Notes: generated by a model from the letters alone, not told the origin. A DNA stretch of 64,000 nt from Flavobacterium subsaxonicum WB 4.1-42 = DSM 21790 (GCF_000422725.1 NZ_KE383912.1:68611-132610), one strand, 5' to 3'. Shown: positions 18,805 through 28,292, counted from the stretch's first letter. Numbers and translations are program-made.

Positions 18805-21018
18805 CTATTTAAGCACAAACTGTACTTTACCCTTAATGTTTAAAGAAGATGCGCCTATAACAGCCTCAAAATCGCCCGGCTCTGCAACCCATTCGTGTTT
18901 TTTATCATCAAAAAAGCTTAAATCAGTCTTATTGATGGTAAACGTTACCGTTTTTTCTTCACCGGCTTTAAGGCTTACTTTTTCAAACCCTTTAAGCTCT
19001 TTTACCGGGCGCGGTAACGACGATTTAAAGTCGGCTATATACAGCTGAACCACTTCCTGGCCCTCGCGTTTACCCGTGTTTTTTACTTTTACAGAAAAGG
19101 TTATTTTATCTGATGCTGCCATGCTGGTTTTATCGGCCGTTACTTTACCATATTCAAAAGTAGTGTAACTTAAGCCGTGCCCGAAAGGGAATAGCGGAGT
19201 AATATTTTGCTTTTCGGTCCAGCGGTAGCCTACAAAAAGGCCCTCGTTATATTTAACCTCATCGCCACCGGGAAATTCTCCAAGGGCATGCGCGCCGTTA
19301 TCGTTTAATTTAGCCGGGAATGTAAAGGCAAGCTTGCCTGACGGGTTAACATCGCCCATTAGTACTGATGCCAGCGCATTACCGGCCTCTGTACCAAGGT
19401 ACCAGCCCTGCACAATAGCAGGAACCTGTTTTACCCACGGCATAGCCACCGCGTTGCCCGATATGTTTACAAACACAATGTTTTTGTTTGCTTTTGCAAG
19501 CTCTGTAACCACCTTATCCTGGTTGTACGGCAGGCCAAGCTCTTTACGATCGTAGCCTTCGCAATCCTGGTAATCGCTTTTGTTTAAGCCACCTACAAAA
19601 ATAACCACATCGGCATCTTTAGCTACTTTAATAGCCTCAGCCAAAAGCTGTTCTGCCGTTCTTTTTTCGGTAAGGTCGGCGCCAAAGGCAACGCCGTTAT
19701 AATCGCTCTTGGCATCGCCAACATAGCCACGTGCATACACTACCTGAGCCTTGTTACCTACCCTTTTTTTAATTCCGTCTAACGGAGAAACCTCATACTT
19801 AGCTTTAAGCGATGAGCTACCCCCGCCTACTGTCATGGCTTTAATGGCATTTTCGCCAATAACTGCAATCTTCTTAATTTTAGTCAGGTTAAGCGGCAGC
19901 AGGCTATTATTGTTTTGAAGCAATACAATACCCTCTTCGGCTATTTTACGGCCTGCAAGTGCATGCTCTTCAGTTCCAAAAGAGCCGTATGGCCTGTTCT
20001 TATTCATTGTTGTTAAAAGGCAAAGGCGAAGCACCCTGCGCACTTTATCATCCAACTCTGTAGTACCAACCTCGCCCGATTTGATCTTATCCAGGTATGG
20101 CTGTGCTAAGTAGTAATTATCGTAAGCATTTTTCCTGCCGGCCGATAAACCATCGGTCCAGGTACCAAACTCAAGGTCAAGACCGTTTTTAATGGCCTGC
20201 ATGCCATTGTGTACGCCACCCCAGTCGGATACTACAACGCCGTCAAAGCCCCATTCGCCTTTAAGAATATCGTTTAGTAAAAACTCGTTATGGCAGCATT
20301 GCTGGCCTTTATATTGATTGTACGACCCCATAATGGCCCATGCGCCACCCTGTTGTACCGCCGCTTTAAAAGCCGGTAGGTAAATTTCGTAAAGGGCACG
20401 GTCATCCACAACCACATTTACATCGTTACGCCTGCCCTCCTGGTTGTTAAGCGCAAAGTGCTTAACACAGGCAGCCACACCATTGGCCTGTACCCCTTTT
20501 ATATAAGGCACTACCATTTGGCCTGCAAGAAACGGGTCTTCGCCCATATACTCAAAGTTACGGCCGTTAAGCGGGCTTCGGTAAATGTTTACACCGGGGC
20601 CTAAAAGAATATTTTTATTCCTGAAACGCGCCTCTTCGCCAATAGATTTACCATAAAGCGCCGACATTTCTTTGTTCCATGTAGAAGCAAGAGCGGTAAG
20701 CGCCGGGAAAGCAATACATGAGTCGTTTGTCCAGCCGGCCTGGTCCCATTCATCCCACTTTACCTCGGTACGTATACCGTGTGGGCCATCGGTTGTCCAA
20801 ATTTCCGGTATGCCCAAACGCGGCACACCCGGCGAGCTGAATTTAGACTGCGCGTGTATAAGCGCTATTTTTTCTTCGGTAGTCATGCGTTTCAGGGCAT
20901 CTTCCACCCTTTCTTTCATGGGCTTGGCGTCGTCCAGATAAGCAGGTGTTTTAGTTTGCGCCTGCAGGCCTATTGATGTTAAAGCAAGGGCTATAACCGC
21001 GATACTTTTTTTAAACAT
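18805..21018 (-). CDS. Glycoside hydrolase family 3 beta-glycosidase
   Basis: Periplasmic exo-beta-glycosidase of 737 residues (beta-glucosidase- or beta-xylosidase-type). Signal peptide to about residue 21 (LQAQ). The (beta/alpha)8 domain has the KHF motif (K186-H187) and the nucleophile Asp265 in VVVSDWGG; the second alpha/beta domain (about 370-590) begins at VLLQNNNSLLPL, and a fibronectin type III-like domain closes the protein (about 640-737). Length is normal for bacterial GH3. First gene of a three-gene unit with DUF1349 and acyltransferase; a palindrome overlaps its promoter. The released sugar cannot be named from sequence. Confidence 0.94.
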   Translation of the reverse strand: MFKKSIAVIALALTSIGLQAQTKTPAYLDDAKPMKERVEDALKRMTTEEKIALIHAQSKFSSPGVPRLGIPEIWTTDGPHGIRTEVKWDEWDQAGWTNDSCIAFPALTALASTWNKEMSALYGKSIGEEARFRNKNILLGPGVNIYRSPLNGRNFEYMGEDPFLAGQMVVPYIKGVQANGVAACVKHFALNNQEGRRNDVNVVVDDRALYEIYLPAFKAAVQQGGAWAIMGSYNQYKGQQCCHNEFLLNDILKGEWGFDGVVVSDWGGVHNGMQAIKNGLDLEFGTWTDGLSAGRKNAYDNYYLAQPYLDKIKSGEVGTTELDDKVRRVLRLCLLTTMNKNRPYGSFGTEEHALAGRKIAEEGIVLLQNNNSLLPLNLTKIKKIAVIGENAIKAMTVGGGSSSLKAKYEVSPLDGIKKRVGNKAQVVYARGYVGDAKSDYNGVAFGADLTEKRTAEQLLAEAIKVAKDADVVIFVGGLNKSDYQDCEGYDRKELGLPYNQDKVVTELAKANKNIVFVNISGNAVAMPWVKQVPAIVQGWYLGTEAGNALASVLMGDVNPSGKLAFTFPAKLNDNGAHALGEFPGGDEVKYNEGLFVGYRWTEKQNITPLFPFGHGLSYTTFEYGKVTADKTSMAASDKITFSVKVKNTGKREGQEVVQLYIADFKSSLPRPVKELKGFEKVSLKAGEEKTVTFTINKTDLSFFDDKKHEWVAEPGDFEAVIGASSLNIKGKVQFVLK

Positions 21019-21059
21019 ATAGTTAATTTTATTATTGGTTCTTTATAAAACATTCAGTA

Positions 21060-21079
21060 CAAAACTATAACGTTATAGT
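21060..21079 (-). promoter_or_regulatory. GH3 promoter -7 element overlapped by 16-bp palindrome
   Basis: TAGTTTTG on the minus strand (21060-21067) matches the Bacteroidota -7 consensus TAnnTTTG and would start transcription about 35 nt before the GH3 ATG. It overlaps the perfect palindrome ACTATAACGTTATAGT (21064-21079). No good -33 TTTG is visible at the usual distance, which fits a promoter that needs an activator. A regulator binding the palindrome would contact the promoter directly. Confidence 0.5.
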
Positions 21080-21191
21080 GTACATATAATTTTTGGTAGA
21101 AAAAAGTAGCAACCTACAAACATTAAATAGTTAAATTACAGACATATAACACATTTACCCTCTGTTAAAAAAGTAGTAAAACAAGAACTAT

Positions 21192-22835
21192 TTATAGTGA
21201 TTTATCGGGTATATTTCCTATTTTAGACACCATAACCTCGAACGCATCACGCGAAACTGCCGCCTTGTTACGTGCCTTTGTACGGTAATTATAAATGGTG
21301 CTTAAAGAGTATCTAAGGAACGCCGCTATCTTAACGCTATCAGTAATTCCTAAACGTATTAAGGCAAAAATACGGAGCTCGGTGTTAAGCAATTCGCCCT
21401 GTTTTAAGGTTACCTGTTCGTCTTTTACAAGCAGCGCATTAAAATCTTTTACAAAGGTTGGGTACAGGTTTAAAAATATACTATCAAAATTTTCGTATAA
21501 CTCTTCCAGCTCGTTATCTACCACCGTGGTCGATTTTAGCATTTTAAACAGCTCATCCAACTGCTTATCGTTCGCTTTTTTATTTAAGGCTTTACGATAA
21601 TTTTCGAGCTTGTTTATGTAGGTAGAACACAGGTCGAAAAAATGGGCAATGTATTCTTCTTTAACATGATTGGCTTCAAAAAGCTGGGCGTTACGTTCCT
21701 GCAATTCGCTGTTGGCACGGCTAATATCGGTATTCAGATCGGCTAACTTACTACTGGTATTGCCCAGTTCTTCTTTAATACGCGATACTTTTTTCATTTG
21801 CTTGTACACATATACTACAGCCAATATAAGGAATAACGAAAGCACACTGATTAATATAAGATAAGTTTGCAGTTGCTGCTTGCTCCTGGCTTCTTTATCC
21901 AAATAGGCCGTGTTTATAATAGAATAAAGCTCAGACATTTGCAGCGTACGGAACTTTACATTACAAAAAATGGCATCGGCTATAGCCGATTTTGTAAAAA
22001 TGTAGGCATTATCTATATCGCCGGCTTCATAATACATCAAGGCAAGGTTTTGCACCGATGCATTGTCTTTTATGGCGTTGGTAATATCGGCTGTAGCCGA
22101 AATAATATAGTACTCCTTTGCCTGCTCCGGTTTGTCTTGCATCTTAAAAGTATCGCCTAAAAGGTAGGCTATCATGGCGTAGTCCTGATCTTTACTTTTT
22201 GCTGTTTTTAAAAGGGTAAGAAGGCTGTTTTGTGCCTCTGTTACATTTTTATTGTAGATGTTTTTTTGGGCAAGGTTGATCTTGTATTTAACCGATGCGG
22301 TATCTAAAACCGACAACAGCGAATCGCGGTACACCTCTATATAGGTAACGTACTGCTCGTTATACGTATTGGTAGAATAATGCTCAAAAAACTGGCTGTA
22401 GGCCTCGTAATAAATGGGCAGCAATACTTTAGACAGGTTTTTTGTGCTGATGCCTTTAAGGATAATCTCTGACTCCCGATACCTGCCCGATGACGAATAC
22501 AGGTTGGCCAGTTGCAATTGTGCCTGTTGGTCCAGTTCGTTATTGCTGAGCGCTTTAGATATTCTCAGGTTCTTTTTTACATAGTAAATGGCAGAATCCA
22601 GTTTAAACTTACGGTACTCTTTATACAGGTTGCCATTGCAATCGTATTCTTTTTCTAACGACAGGTCGCCCGAAAGCATTCGTTTGTAACCGGCTATCGT
22701 TTTCTCCTTTTCCTTAACGTACAGCTCTTTATTTTTTATGGCATAGTTTAACGCTGCAAAAATGGAGTCGGGTTTATTTGCAAAGCAACATGGCAGGCAT
22801 AAAATAAAGGCAAGAAAAAGCAGGAAGTTTTTCAC
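21192..22835 (-). CDS. TPR/HTH membrane regulator (DUF6377 type)
   Basis: Predicted inner-membrane signalling protein of 547 residues. The start is taken as GTG at 22835, which gives the signal peptide VKNFLLFLAFILCLPCCFA; the longer frame from GTG 22865 begins on top of a -7 promoter element and is unlikely. TPR-like helices fill the periplasmic part (about 50-310), then a membrane segment (about 320-340, LILISVLSLFLILAVVYVY), a coiled coil, and a C-terminal LuxR-like HTH region (LRIFALIRLGITDSVKIAAF, then STIYNYRTKARNK). This matches Bacteroidota proteins named DUF6377, often next to PULs. It probably regulates the adjacent GH3 unit. Ligand unknown. Confidence 0.8.
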   Translation of the reverse strand: MKNFLLFLAFILCLPCCFANKPDSIFAALNYAIKNKELYVKEKEKTIAGYKRMLSGDLSLEKEYDCNGNLYKEYRKFKLDSAIYYVKKNLRISKALSNNELDQQAQLQLANLYSSSGRYRESEIILKGISTKNLSKVLLPIYYEAYSQFFEHYSTNTYNEQYVTYIEVYRDSLLSVLDTASVKYKINLAQKNIYNKNVTEAQNSLLTLLKTAKSKDQDYAMIAYLLGDTFKMQDKPEQAKEYYIISATADITNAIKDNASVQNLALMYYEAGDIDNAYIFTKSAIADAIFCNVKFRTLQMSELYSIINTAYLDKEARSKQQLQTYLILISVLSLFLILAVVYVYKQMKKVSRIKEELGNTSSKLADLNTDISRANSELQERNAQLFEANHVKEEYIAHFFDLCSTYINKLENYRKALNKKANDKQLDELFKMLKSTTVVDNELEELYENFDSIFLNLYPTFVKDFNALLVKDEQVTLKQGELLNTELRIFALIRLGITDSVKIAAFLRYSLSTIYNYRTKARNKAAVSRDAFEVMVSKIGNIPDKSL

Positions 22836-22864
22836 AAGTCGCGGATATAAATGTTTTTGGTACA

Positions 22865-22872
22865 CAAATATA
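22865..22872 (-). promoter_or_regulatory. -7 promoter element of the DUF6377 regulator gene
   Basis: TATATTTG on the minus strand matches TAnnTTTG exactly and is identical to the -7 element of the his operon. Transcription would begin near 22858, downstream of GTG 22865 and about 22 nt upstream of GTG 22835, which decides the start codon. A -33 element is not obvious. Confidence 0.5.
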
Positions 22873-23119
22873 ACAATACACTTTAATAATATAATAATTT
22901 AAGCAGCGGCTTTATGAGACAGATTACACTTGTGATTTTTCTTTGCCATGAATTGCACTAATTAATCAAATTTCTATTAATTATTTGTGATAGTCGTGGC
23001 TTATACTCACCCATTTACTTACACGTATTTTCGGCTACTACATATACCATTTTGGCTACAGCGGCTTTTATGTACCGGTGCATCTTTGTAGTGTAAATAA
23101 TTTATAAATACACATCATC

Positions 23120-23932
23120 ATGAAAACCATTTTTATTACCGGCGCATCGGCCGGACTGGGCAAAGCCACTGCACAATTATTTCAGTCTAAAGGATGGAGC
23201 GTTATAGCAACCATGCGTAACCCCGAAAAAGAAACCGAACTTAACCTCCTGCCAAACGTTACACTGTTACCGCTGGATGTTACCAACCCCGACCAGATTT
23301 GGTCTACCGCACAAAAGGCCATAGCATTAGGCAATATAGATGTGGCGTTTAACAACGCAGGTTACGGCTTATTTGGCGCCTTGGAGGCCTGCACCGATGA
23401 CCAGATAACCGACCAGATTGCTACCAACCTTACAGGGGTGCTTAGGGTTACACAGGCTTTTATACCACATTTTAGGGAGAAAAAAAGCGGCCTGTTTATT
23501 ACAACAACATCGGTTTGCGGACTTACGTCTAATCCGCTGTCAAGCGTGTACAACGCCACTAAATGGGCTTTGGAAGGCTGGAGCGAAAGTATCGCCTACG
23601 AGCTTGCCCCGTTTAATATTGGCATTAAAACCGTTGCCCCCGGCGGTATTAAAAGTAAGTTTATGCAAGGTATGAAATCTGCCGGGCATAGTGCTTACGA
23701 GCCTTTGGCACAAAAACTAAACGAGGTATTTTCTAACGGCCTGCTTATTTTTACCGAGCCTGAAATAATTGCCCAAAGTGTGTACGAAGCCGCTACCGAT
23801 GGTAAGGACCAACTGACTTACGTTGCCGGTATTGATGCCATTAGCCTGATAGCCAAAAGGCAGGCCGAGGGTGCCGATGCTTTTAGGATTGGCATGACAA
23901 AATTGTTTGAACCTGAAACAGCAACCGTATAA
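23120..23932 (+). CDS. Short-chain dehydrogenase/reductase
   Basis: Cytosolic NAD(P)-dependent oxidoreductase of the classical SDR family, 270 residues. Nucleotide-binding motif TGASAGLGKA near the N-terminus, NNAG, catalytic Ser in TTTSVCG and YNATK with the catalytic Tyr and Lys. An arginine-free loop and MRNPEK after the second strand suggest NADP use, but this is weak. It is divergent from the DUF6377 regulator and 19 bp upstream of an AraC-type regulator with which it forms a pair; such SDR-AraC pairs are common and the substrate is unknown. Confidence 0.9.
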   Translation: MKTIFITGASAGLGKATAQLFQSKGWSVIATMRNPEKETELNLLPNVTLLPLDVTNPDQIWSTAQKAIALGNIDVAFNNAGYGLFGALEACTDDQITDQIATNLTGVLRVTQAFIPHFREKKSGLFITTTSVCGLTSNPLSSVYNATKWALEGWSESIAYELAPFNIGIKTVAPGGIKSKFMQGMKSAGHSAYEPLAQKLNEVFSNGLLIFTEPEIIAQSVYEAATDGKDQLTYVAGIDAISLIAKRQAEGADAFRIGMTKLFEPETATV

Positions 23933-23951
23933 CTTTAGTAACTTAGCAGCA

Positions 23952-24866
23952 ATGAAAGATTTTAAACAACCTTACGTATTCAATTCTATATCACAGCTGC
24001 ACCGTGCACTGGGGTTGCCAAAACCCCTGCATCCTTTGCTAAGCCTGGTAGATTACAGCGATGTTACTGCCGATACCGAAGAGATTGCCAAGGGAATGAT
24101 ACTCAATTTTTATAAGGTATCGTTTAAAAAGAATTTTAAGGGACAGATAAAGTACGGGCAGGGTTATTATGATTTTGAGGAAGGCGGCATGTCGTTCATA
24201 TCGCCCAACCAGGTTATCTCTGCCACGCAGGAGGAGGCCGATTATGGCGGGTATACCCTGCTGTTTCATCCTGATTTTATAAGGAACTATCCGCTGGGAA
24301 GGAACATTAAAAATTACGGATTTTTCTCGTACTCAGCATCCGAAGCGCTGTATCTTTCCGATAAGGAAAAAGAGATAATTACCGGTATTTTTAGTACCAT
24401 TCAGCACGAGCTTACGCTGTCTATAGATAACTTTAGCCAGGATATTATGATATCGCAAATAGAGCAGCTGCTTAATTACAGTAACCGCTTTTACAACCGC
24501 CAGTTTATTACCCGCAAGCTGCCCAACAACGACCTGGTTGCCAAAATGGAAGAACTATTGGCCGACTACTTTGCTACACAGAAAACGCTGGTAAGCGGCG
24601 TGCCTACGGTGCAGTATTTGTCCGATAAGCTTAATGTGTCTAACCGCTATTTAAGCGATATGCTGCGGGCTCATACAGGGCAAAATACGCAACAACACAT
24701 ACATAATGCACTGATTGAAAAGGCTAAGGAGTTATTGAGCACTACCGAATTTTCTATTGCCGAAGTGGCCTATCAGTTAGGGTTTGAGCATCCGCAATCG
24801 TTCAATAAAATTTTTAAAAAGAAAACAGATATTTCGCCTGTAGAGTTCAGGCAATCGTTTAACTAA
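23952..24866 (+). CDS. AraC-family transcriptional regulator
   Basis: DNA-binding regulator of 304 residues. The frame opens at 23907 inside the SDR gene, but the ATG at 23952 leaves a 19-bp gap and matches the usual family start (MKDFKQPYVFNSISQLH). A cupin-like sensing domain (about 35-170) precedes two C-terminal HTH units (about 205-300: VQYLSDKLNVSNRYLSDMLR and FSIAEVAYQLGFEHPQSFNK). It probably regulates the preceding SDR gene. The ligand is unknown. Confidence 0.9.
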   Translation: MKDFKQPYVFNSISQLHRALGLPKPLHPLLSLVDYSDVTADTEEIAKGMILNFYKVSFKKNFKGQIKYGQGYYDFEEGGMSFISPNQVISATQEEADYGGYTLLFHPDFIRNYPLGRNIKNYGFFSYSASEALYLSDKEKEIITGIFSTIQHELTLSIDNFSQDIMISQIEQLLNYSNRFYNRQFITRKLPNNDLVAKMEELLADYFATQKTLVSGVPTVQYLSDKLNVSNRYLSDMLRAHTGQNTQQHIHNALIEKAKELLSTTEFSIAEVAYQLGFEHPQSFNKIFKKKTDISPVEFRQSFN

Positions 24867-24878
24867 CAAACATATACA

Positions 24879-25424
24879 ATGTCTTACTGTAGCGCAATAG
24901 AAACCATGGCCCCCGATAAAAAGGCCCTACACAAAAGGTACCACGACCACCATTACGGTTTCCCGATCGAGGAAGATAACGAACTGTTTTGCAGGCTGGT
25001 TATGGAAATTAACCAGGCAGGCCTTAGCTGGGAGATCATCCTTAAAAAAGAAGAATCGTTCAGGCTGGCTTACGATAATTTTGATATTGGCAAAGTAGCT
25101 GCCTATACCGAAATTGACCGCGAGCGTCTTTTATCCGACCCCGGCATAATCCGTAATCGCCTTAAAGTTAATGCTGCTATAGAAAACGCCAAAGCCATAC
25201 AGCTACTGCAAAAAGAGCACGGATCTTTTAAAAACTGGCTCGAAATGCAGCACCCAAAAACCAAAGAAGAATGGGTTAAGATCTTTAAAAAGACCTTTAG
25301 ATTTACGGGTGGCGAAATTGTAAATGAGTTTTTTATGAGTATCGGTATGCTACCAGGCGCACACGTAGCCAACTGCCCTGTATATAACGAAAACAAAAAA
25401 GCAGGTGCCCTATGGATGCTGTAG
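24879..25424 (+). CDS. tag: DNA-3-methyladenine glycosylase I
   Basis: Base excision repair enzyme that removes 3-methyladenine from alkylated DNA; 181 residues, normal length. The family's zinc-binding residues are all visible: Cys4 (MSYC), His22 (YHD), His162 and Cys166 (HVANC). The helix-hairpin-helix core includes NQAGLSWEIILKKEESFR and the conserved DPGIIRNRLKV segment. It is 12 bp after the AraC gene, so it may be co-transcribed with it, and it converges on the NmrA-like gene. Confidence 0.95.
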   Translation: MSYCSAIETMAPDKKALHKRYHDHHYGFPIEEDNELFCRLVMEINQAGLSWEIILKKEESFRLAYDNFDIGKVAAYTEIDRERLLSDPGIIRNRLKVNAAIENAKAIQLLQKEHGSFKNWLEMQHPKTKEEWVKIFKKTFRFTGGEIVNEFFMSIGMLPGAHVANCPVYNENKKAGALWML

Positions 25425-25440
25425 CTATCTGATAGCTTGT

Positions 25441-26316
25441 TTACTTAGCCTCTGTAGCGTCAACTCCCACCAACGCTTTAATATACTCGGTTATAGTGGT
25501 ACTGCCCCTTTGCGGTGCATCGGGTTGCTCATATTTTTGCTCTAACGTAATTTTGGTCATATTCACCATGCTCTGCGCAGCGACTTCGCTAAAGCCCACT
25601 TTAATCAGTGATTCTTCCCACTCGTCTTCGGGTATTTGCACCACGGTAACAGGTTTGCCCAGTGCCTCTGCAAAAGCAGCAGCCACATCGTTAGGCGAAT
25701 AATCTTGCGGGCCGGTAAAATAAGTAAGATTAGATGCCATACCCTCTGCGGTAAGCAGTTGGGCGGCAAATTTGCCAATATCGGCAGGGTCTGCCATGGG
25801 CAATTTAAAATCGGGCGGATAAAAACTGTACACTTCACCTTCTGTTCTTGCGGTGTCGAGAGAAGCATCCCAATTGCTGTAGTAATAGGCACCCCGAATA
25901 ATACTAACAGGCACCGGCATAGCCTTAAGAGCCTCTTCCATTTCGTAAAGCACCCCAAGGTCGCCAATGGCATTACCATGCTGTGCACCATAGGTAGATT
26001 GAGCAACAATGCGTTCGAGTCCTGCTCCTTCAAGCGCCGCCAGGATAGACTCCAGACTTTTACGTTCTTCGGCAGCAGTATCTGTATAAGGAGCCGCGGG
26101 CGGGTTAAGCAAATACAACCGCTTACCGCGTTTAATAATGCCCTGTAGCCTGTTGGTATCTAACACATCGGTAACAGCAACATCGGCACCGGTAGCTTTA
26201 ATTTCGGTAATGTTATCGGGGTTGTGGGTAATAACAAGTATTTCTTCGCCCTGCGCCAACAATTCTTTGCATAACGACTTACCAATGTGGCCGGTACCCC
26301 CTAAAATAATGTGCAT
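25441..26316 (-). CDS. NmrA-like NAD(P)-binding protein
   Basis: Atypical SDR of 291 residues with an N-terminal Rossmann motif (GGTGHIGKSL), followed by an NmrA/YtfG-like body (RIVAQSTYG, SIIRGAYYYSN, ADPADIGKFAAQLL). Relatives act as NAD(P)H-dependent quinone or flavonoid reductases or as redox sensors. The catalytic Tyr-Lys pair of classical SDRs is not evident. It stands alone: convergent with tag, and 112 bp from the next gene upstream. Function is not known. Confidence 0.85.
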   Translation of the reverse strand: MHIILGGTGHIGKSLCKELLAQGEEILVITHNPDNITEIKATGADVAVTDVLDTNRLQGIIKRGKRLYLLNPPAAPYTDTAAEERKSLESILAALEGAGLERIVAQSTYGAQHGNAIGDLGVLYEMEEALKAMPVPVSIIRGAYYYSNWDASLDTARTEGEVYSFYPPDFKLPMADPADIGKFAAQLLTAEGMASNLTYFTGPQDYSPNDVAAAFAEALGKPVTVVQIPEDEWEESLIKVGFSEVAAQSMVNMTKITLEQKYEQPDAPQRGSTTITEYIKALVGVDATEAK

Positions 26317-26428
26317 AAATGATGATTTAAATTTAGTAGCCTAATATTTTTTTAAGTTACCAAAAAGAAAATCACCACTTATGCACTTTATAATTTTAAT
26401 AACATATACCCTTAGGCAAGGCTATATC

Positions 26429-27166
26429 TTACCACGGACTGATACCGGTTTCGGGGTTATTGTCGTCGCTAAAAAAATGACCTGTAGGGCCATCTGCACC
26501 TAAAACGGCCGCTTTTACCACACGGGCAGCGGCATCCTGCACGCTTCCGGGTCCGGAATGGTTATTAAAATCGGTTGCGGTATAGCCGGGGTCTACAGCG
26601 TTTACCTTAAAAGCAGTATCGCGTAAATCGTAAGCAGTTATAATAGTGTAGGCATTAAGGGCGGCCTTAGACGATACATAAGCAGCTGCCTTAACAGCAT
26701 AATATTTCCATGAAGGGTCGCTATGCAATGTAAGAGAACCCAACCCAGACGTTACATTAACTATTCGTGGTTCGGCAGACTCTTTAAGCAGGTCGATAAA
26801 CGCCTGAGTAGTTTCTATCACACCAAAAAAGTTGGTATCAAATACCTGTTTAATGGCATCGGTATCTGCCTCTAACGATGTTTGCGGCACAGGGCCTAAA
26901 ATGCCTGCATTGTTAATAAGTACATCGAGCACTTTAGTTTTTTGGCCAAGCACTTCGCGCGCCGCCTTAACCGATTGTTTGCTATTAACATCAATATTAA
27001 TAGACTCTACATTATTTAAGCCTTCCGACTGTAGCTGGTTTACGGCTTCCTGCCCTTTTTGTATATCGCGGCAGCCCAGGTAAACGTAATATCCTTGCTG
27101 TAATAATTGCCTGGCGGTTTCAAAGCCAATGCTTTTGTTGGCTCCTGTAATAAGTACTGTTTTCAT
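26429..27166 (-). CDS. Short-chain dehydrogenase/reductase
   Basis: Classical SDR of 245 residues: cofactor motif TGANKSIGFE, NNAGIL, catalytic Ser in VNVTSGLG and Tyr-Lys in YVSSK, then a typical C-terminal DPGYTATDFN. Proteins of this pattern reduce carbonyl compounds, resembling eukaryotic carbonyl reductase-like SDRs. It lies 72 bp downstream of an AraC regulator on the same strand, which may control it. Substrate unknown. Confidence 0.9.
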   Translation of the reverse strand: MKTVLITGANKSIGFETARQLLQQGYYVYLGCRDIQKGQEAVNQLQSEGLNNVESINIDVNSKQSVKAAREVLGQKTKVLDVLINNAGILGPVPQTSLEADTDAIKQVFDTNFFGVIETTQAFIDLLKESAEPRIVNVTSGLGSLTLHSDPSWKYYAVKAAAYVSSKAALNAYTIITAYDLRDTAFKVNAVDPGYTATDFNNHSGPGSVQDAAARVVKAAVLGADGPTGHFFSDDNNPETGISPW

Positions 27167-27238
27167 AATTGTATTTAATTGTTTACTGGTACAAAATTAC
27201 AGCCTGCACCCTGCGTGCCTGTAACACATCTAATGGTA

Positions 27239-28129
27239 TTAATGGTACATTTTACGGAAGTTGGCCCGGCACTCCGCAGGTGTTATGCCCGTTTCGCGCT
27301 TAAAGAAGCGGTTAAAATAGGAGGCATCAGAAAATCCTAAGTCGAAAGCAATTTCTTTTAAAGAAGTATTGGTATGAAACAGCAGGCGGCGCGCCTCAAG
27401 CAACAGGCGGTTATGTATGTGTTTAATGGCCGGCTTACCGCTCTGGTTTTTAACTACCTCGCTTAAATGCCCGGCCGATATGTTGAGCATAGACGCGTAA
27501 TCGCCTACTTCGTGCAGTTCCCGGTATGACTCGTCGATCTTCGCCTGAAACTTCCTTAGTAATAATTTATCTGCAGATGATGCCTCATCATCTTTATATT
27601 GTTGTGTATAAAGGCGGCTTAAATAGGTTAGCAAAACCGAAAGGTACGCGGTTAGCATGCGCTGTTGCCATTCGCCGGGGTGTTGGTATTCGGTATCAAT
27701 CTTGCTAAGCATATCTTCTACAAAAAGTATATCGGGCGCTGTAAGCAGTAATTCGTGTGCATTTTTAGAATTCTGAATAAACGGCAGCCTGCTCAACGCA
27801 TCATTTTCCTGAAGCGATAAAAATTCGGGTGTAAAGGTAATGCCGGTGCTCCATAATTCTCCAACCCCTTCTTTAACAATAATCTGGTTGGGGGCGGCAA
27901 AGTAAATGGCATTGTCTTTAAGCGTGTACTGGGTCATGTCTATCCAGTGGCTGCTGCCGCCGCGCCTCATAAAAACAAGCAGGTAATGGTCTTTGCGGTG
28001 TGGTATAAGCAGGTCGTCCTGGCTGGGCAACGTGCCCGCAAAATTATACACCCTAAAGTGTTTGTTTCCGGTATCATCGGGCACTATAGAGTAAACCGGT
28101 AATTGCTGATTAGTAGTGAGTAGTTGCAT
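27239..28129 (-). CDS. AraC-family transcriptional regulator
   Basis: Regulator of 296 residues with an N-terminal cupin-like domain (about 25-150) and a C-terminal double HTH (about 195-290: LHEVGDYASMLNISAGHLSE and TSLKEIAFDLGFSDASYFNR, then ITPAECRANFRK). It is 72 bp upstream of the SDR gene at 26429-27166 on the same strand and likely regulates it. It is unrelated in sequence detail to the AraC protein encoded next to it at 28394. Confidence 0.9.
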   Translation of the reverse strand: MQLLTTNQQLPVYSIVPDDTGNKHFRVYNFAGTLPSQDDLLIPHRKDHYLLVFMRRGGSSHWIDMTQYTLKDNAIYFAAPNQIIVKEGVGELWSTGITFTPEFLSLQENDALSRLPFIQNSKNAHELLLTAPDILFVEDMLSKIDTEYQHPGEWQQRMLTAYLSVLLTYLSRLYTQQYKDDEASSADKLLLRKFQAKIDESYRELHEVGDYASMLNISAGHLSEVVKNQSGKPAIKHIHNRLLLEARRLLFHTNTSLKEIAFDLGFSDASYFNRFFKRETGITPAECRANFRKMYH

Positions 28130-28229
28130 GCTTAAAGCTATGAATTATTTTTTTGAATTGAGTTTTTTGATTTTAAATGTATATATGATATTTTAAATTC
28201 GGAGAAATAGCATGTTGATTTATATGCCG

Positions 28230-28292
28230 CTTCTCCGAAGCTCTATACCGTTAGGGTATATTTATCTTATACATATATCGCTCCTCTGGAGC
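28230..28292. repeat. Candidate interspersed repeat with small hairpins
   Basis: Contains CTTCTCCGAAG (28230-28240) and GCTCCTCTGGAGC (28280-28292), two small perfect hairpins, separated by an AT-rich segment with TATACATATATC. The pattern of short GCTCC...GGAGC hairpins next to TATA-rich stretches resembles interspersed non-coding repeats found in many Bacteroidota genomes. Only one copy is seen in this window. Confidence 0.4.

Noticed and set aside
25423..25437. Inverted repeat AGCTATC-T-GATAGCT between tag and the NmrA-like gene
   Set aside because: Very small loop, short stem and no T-run; too weak to call a terminator.
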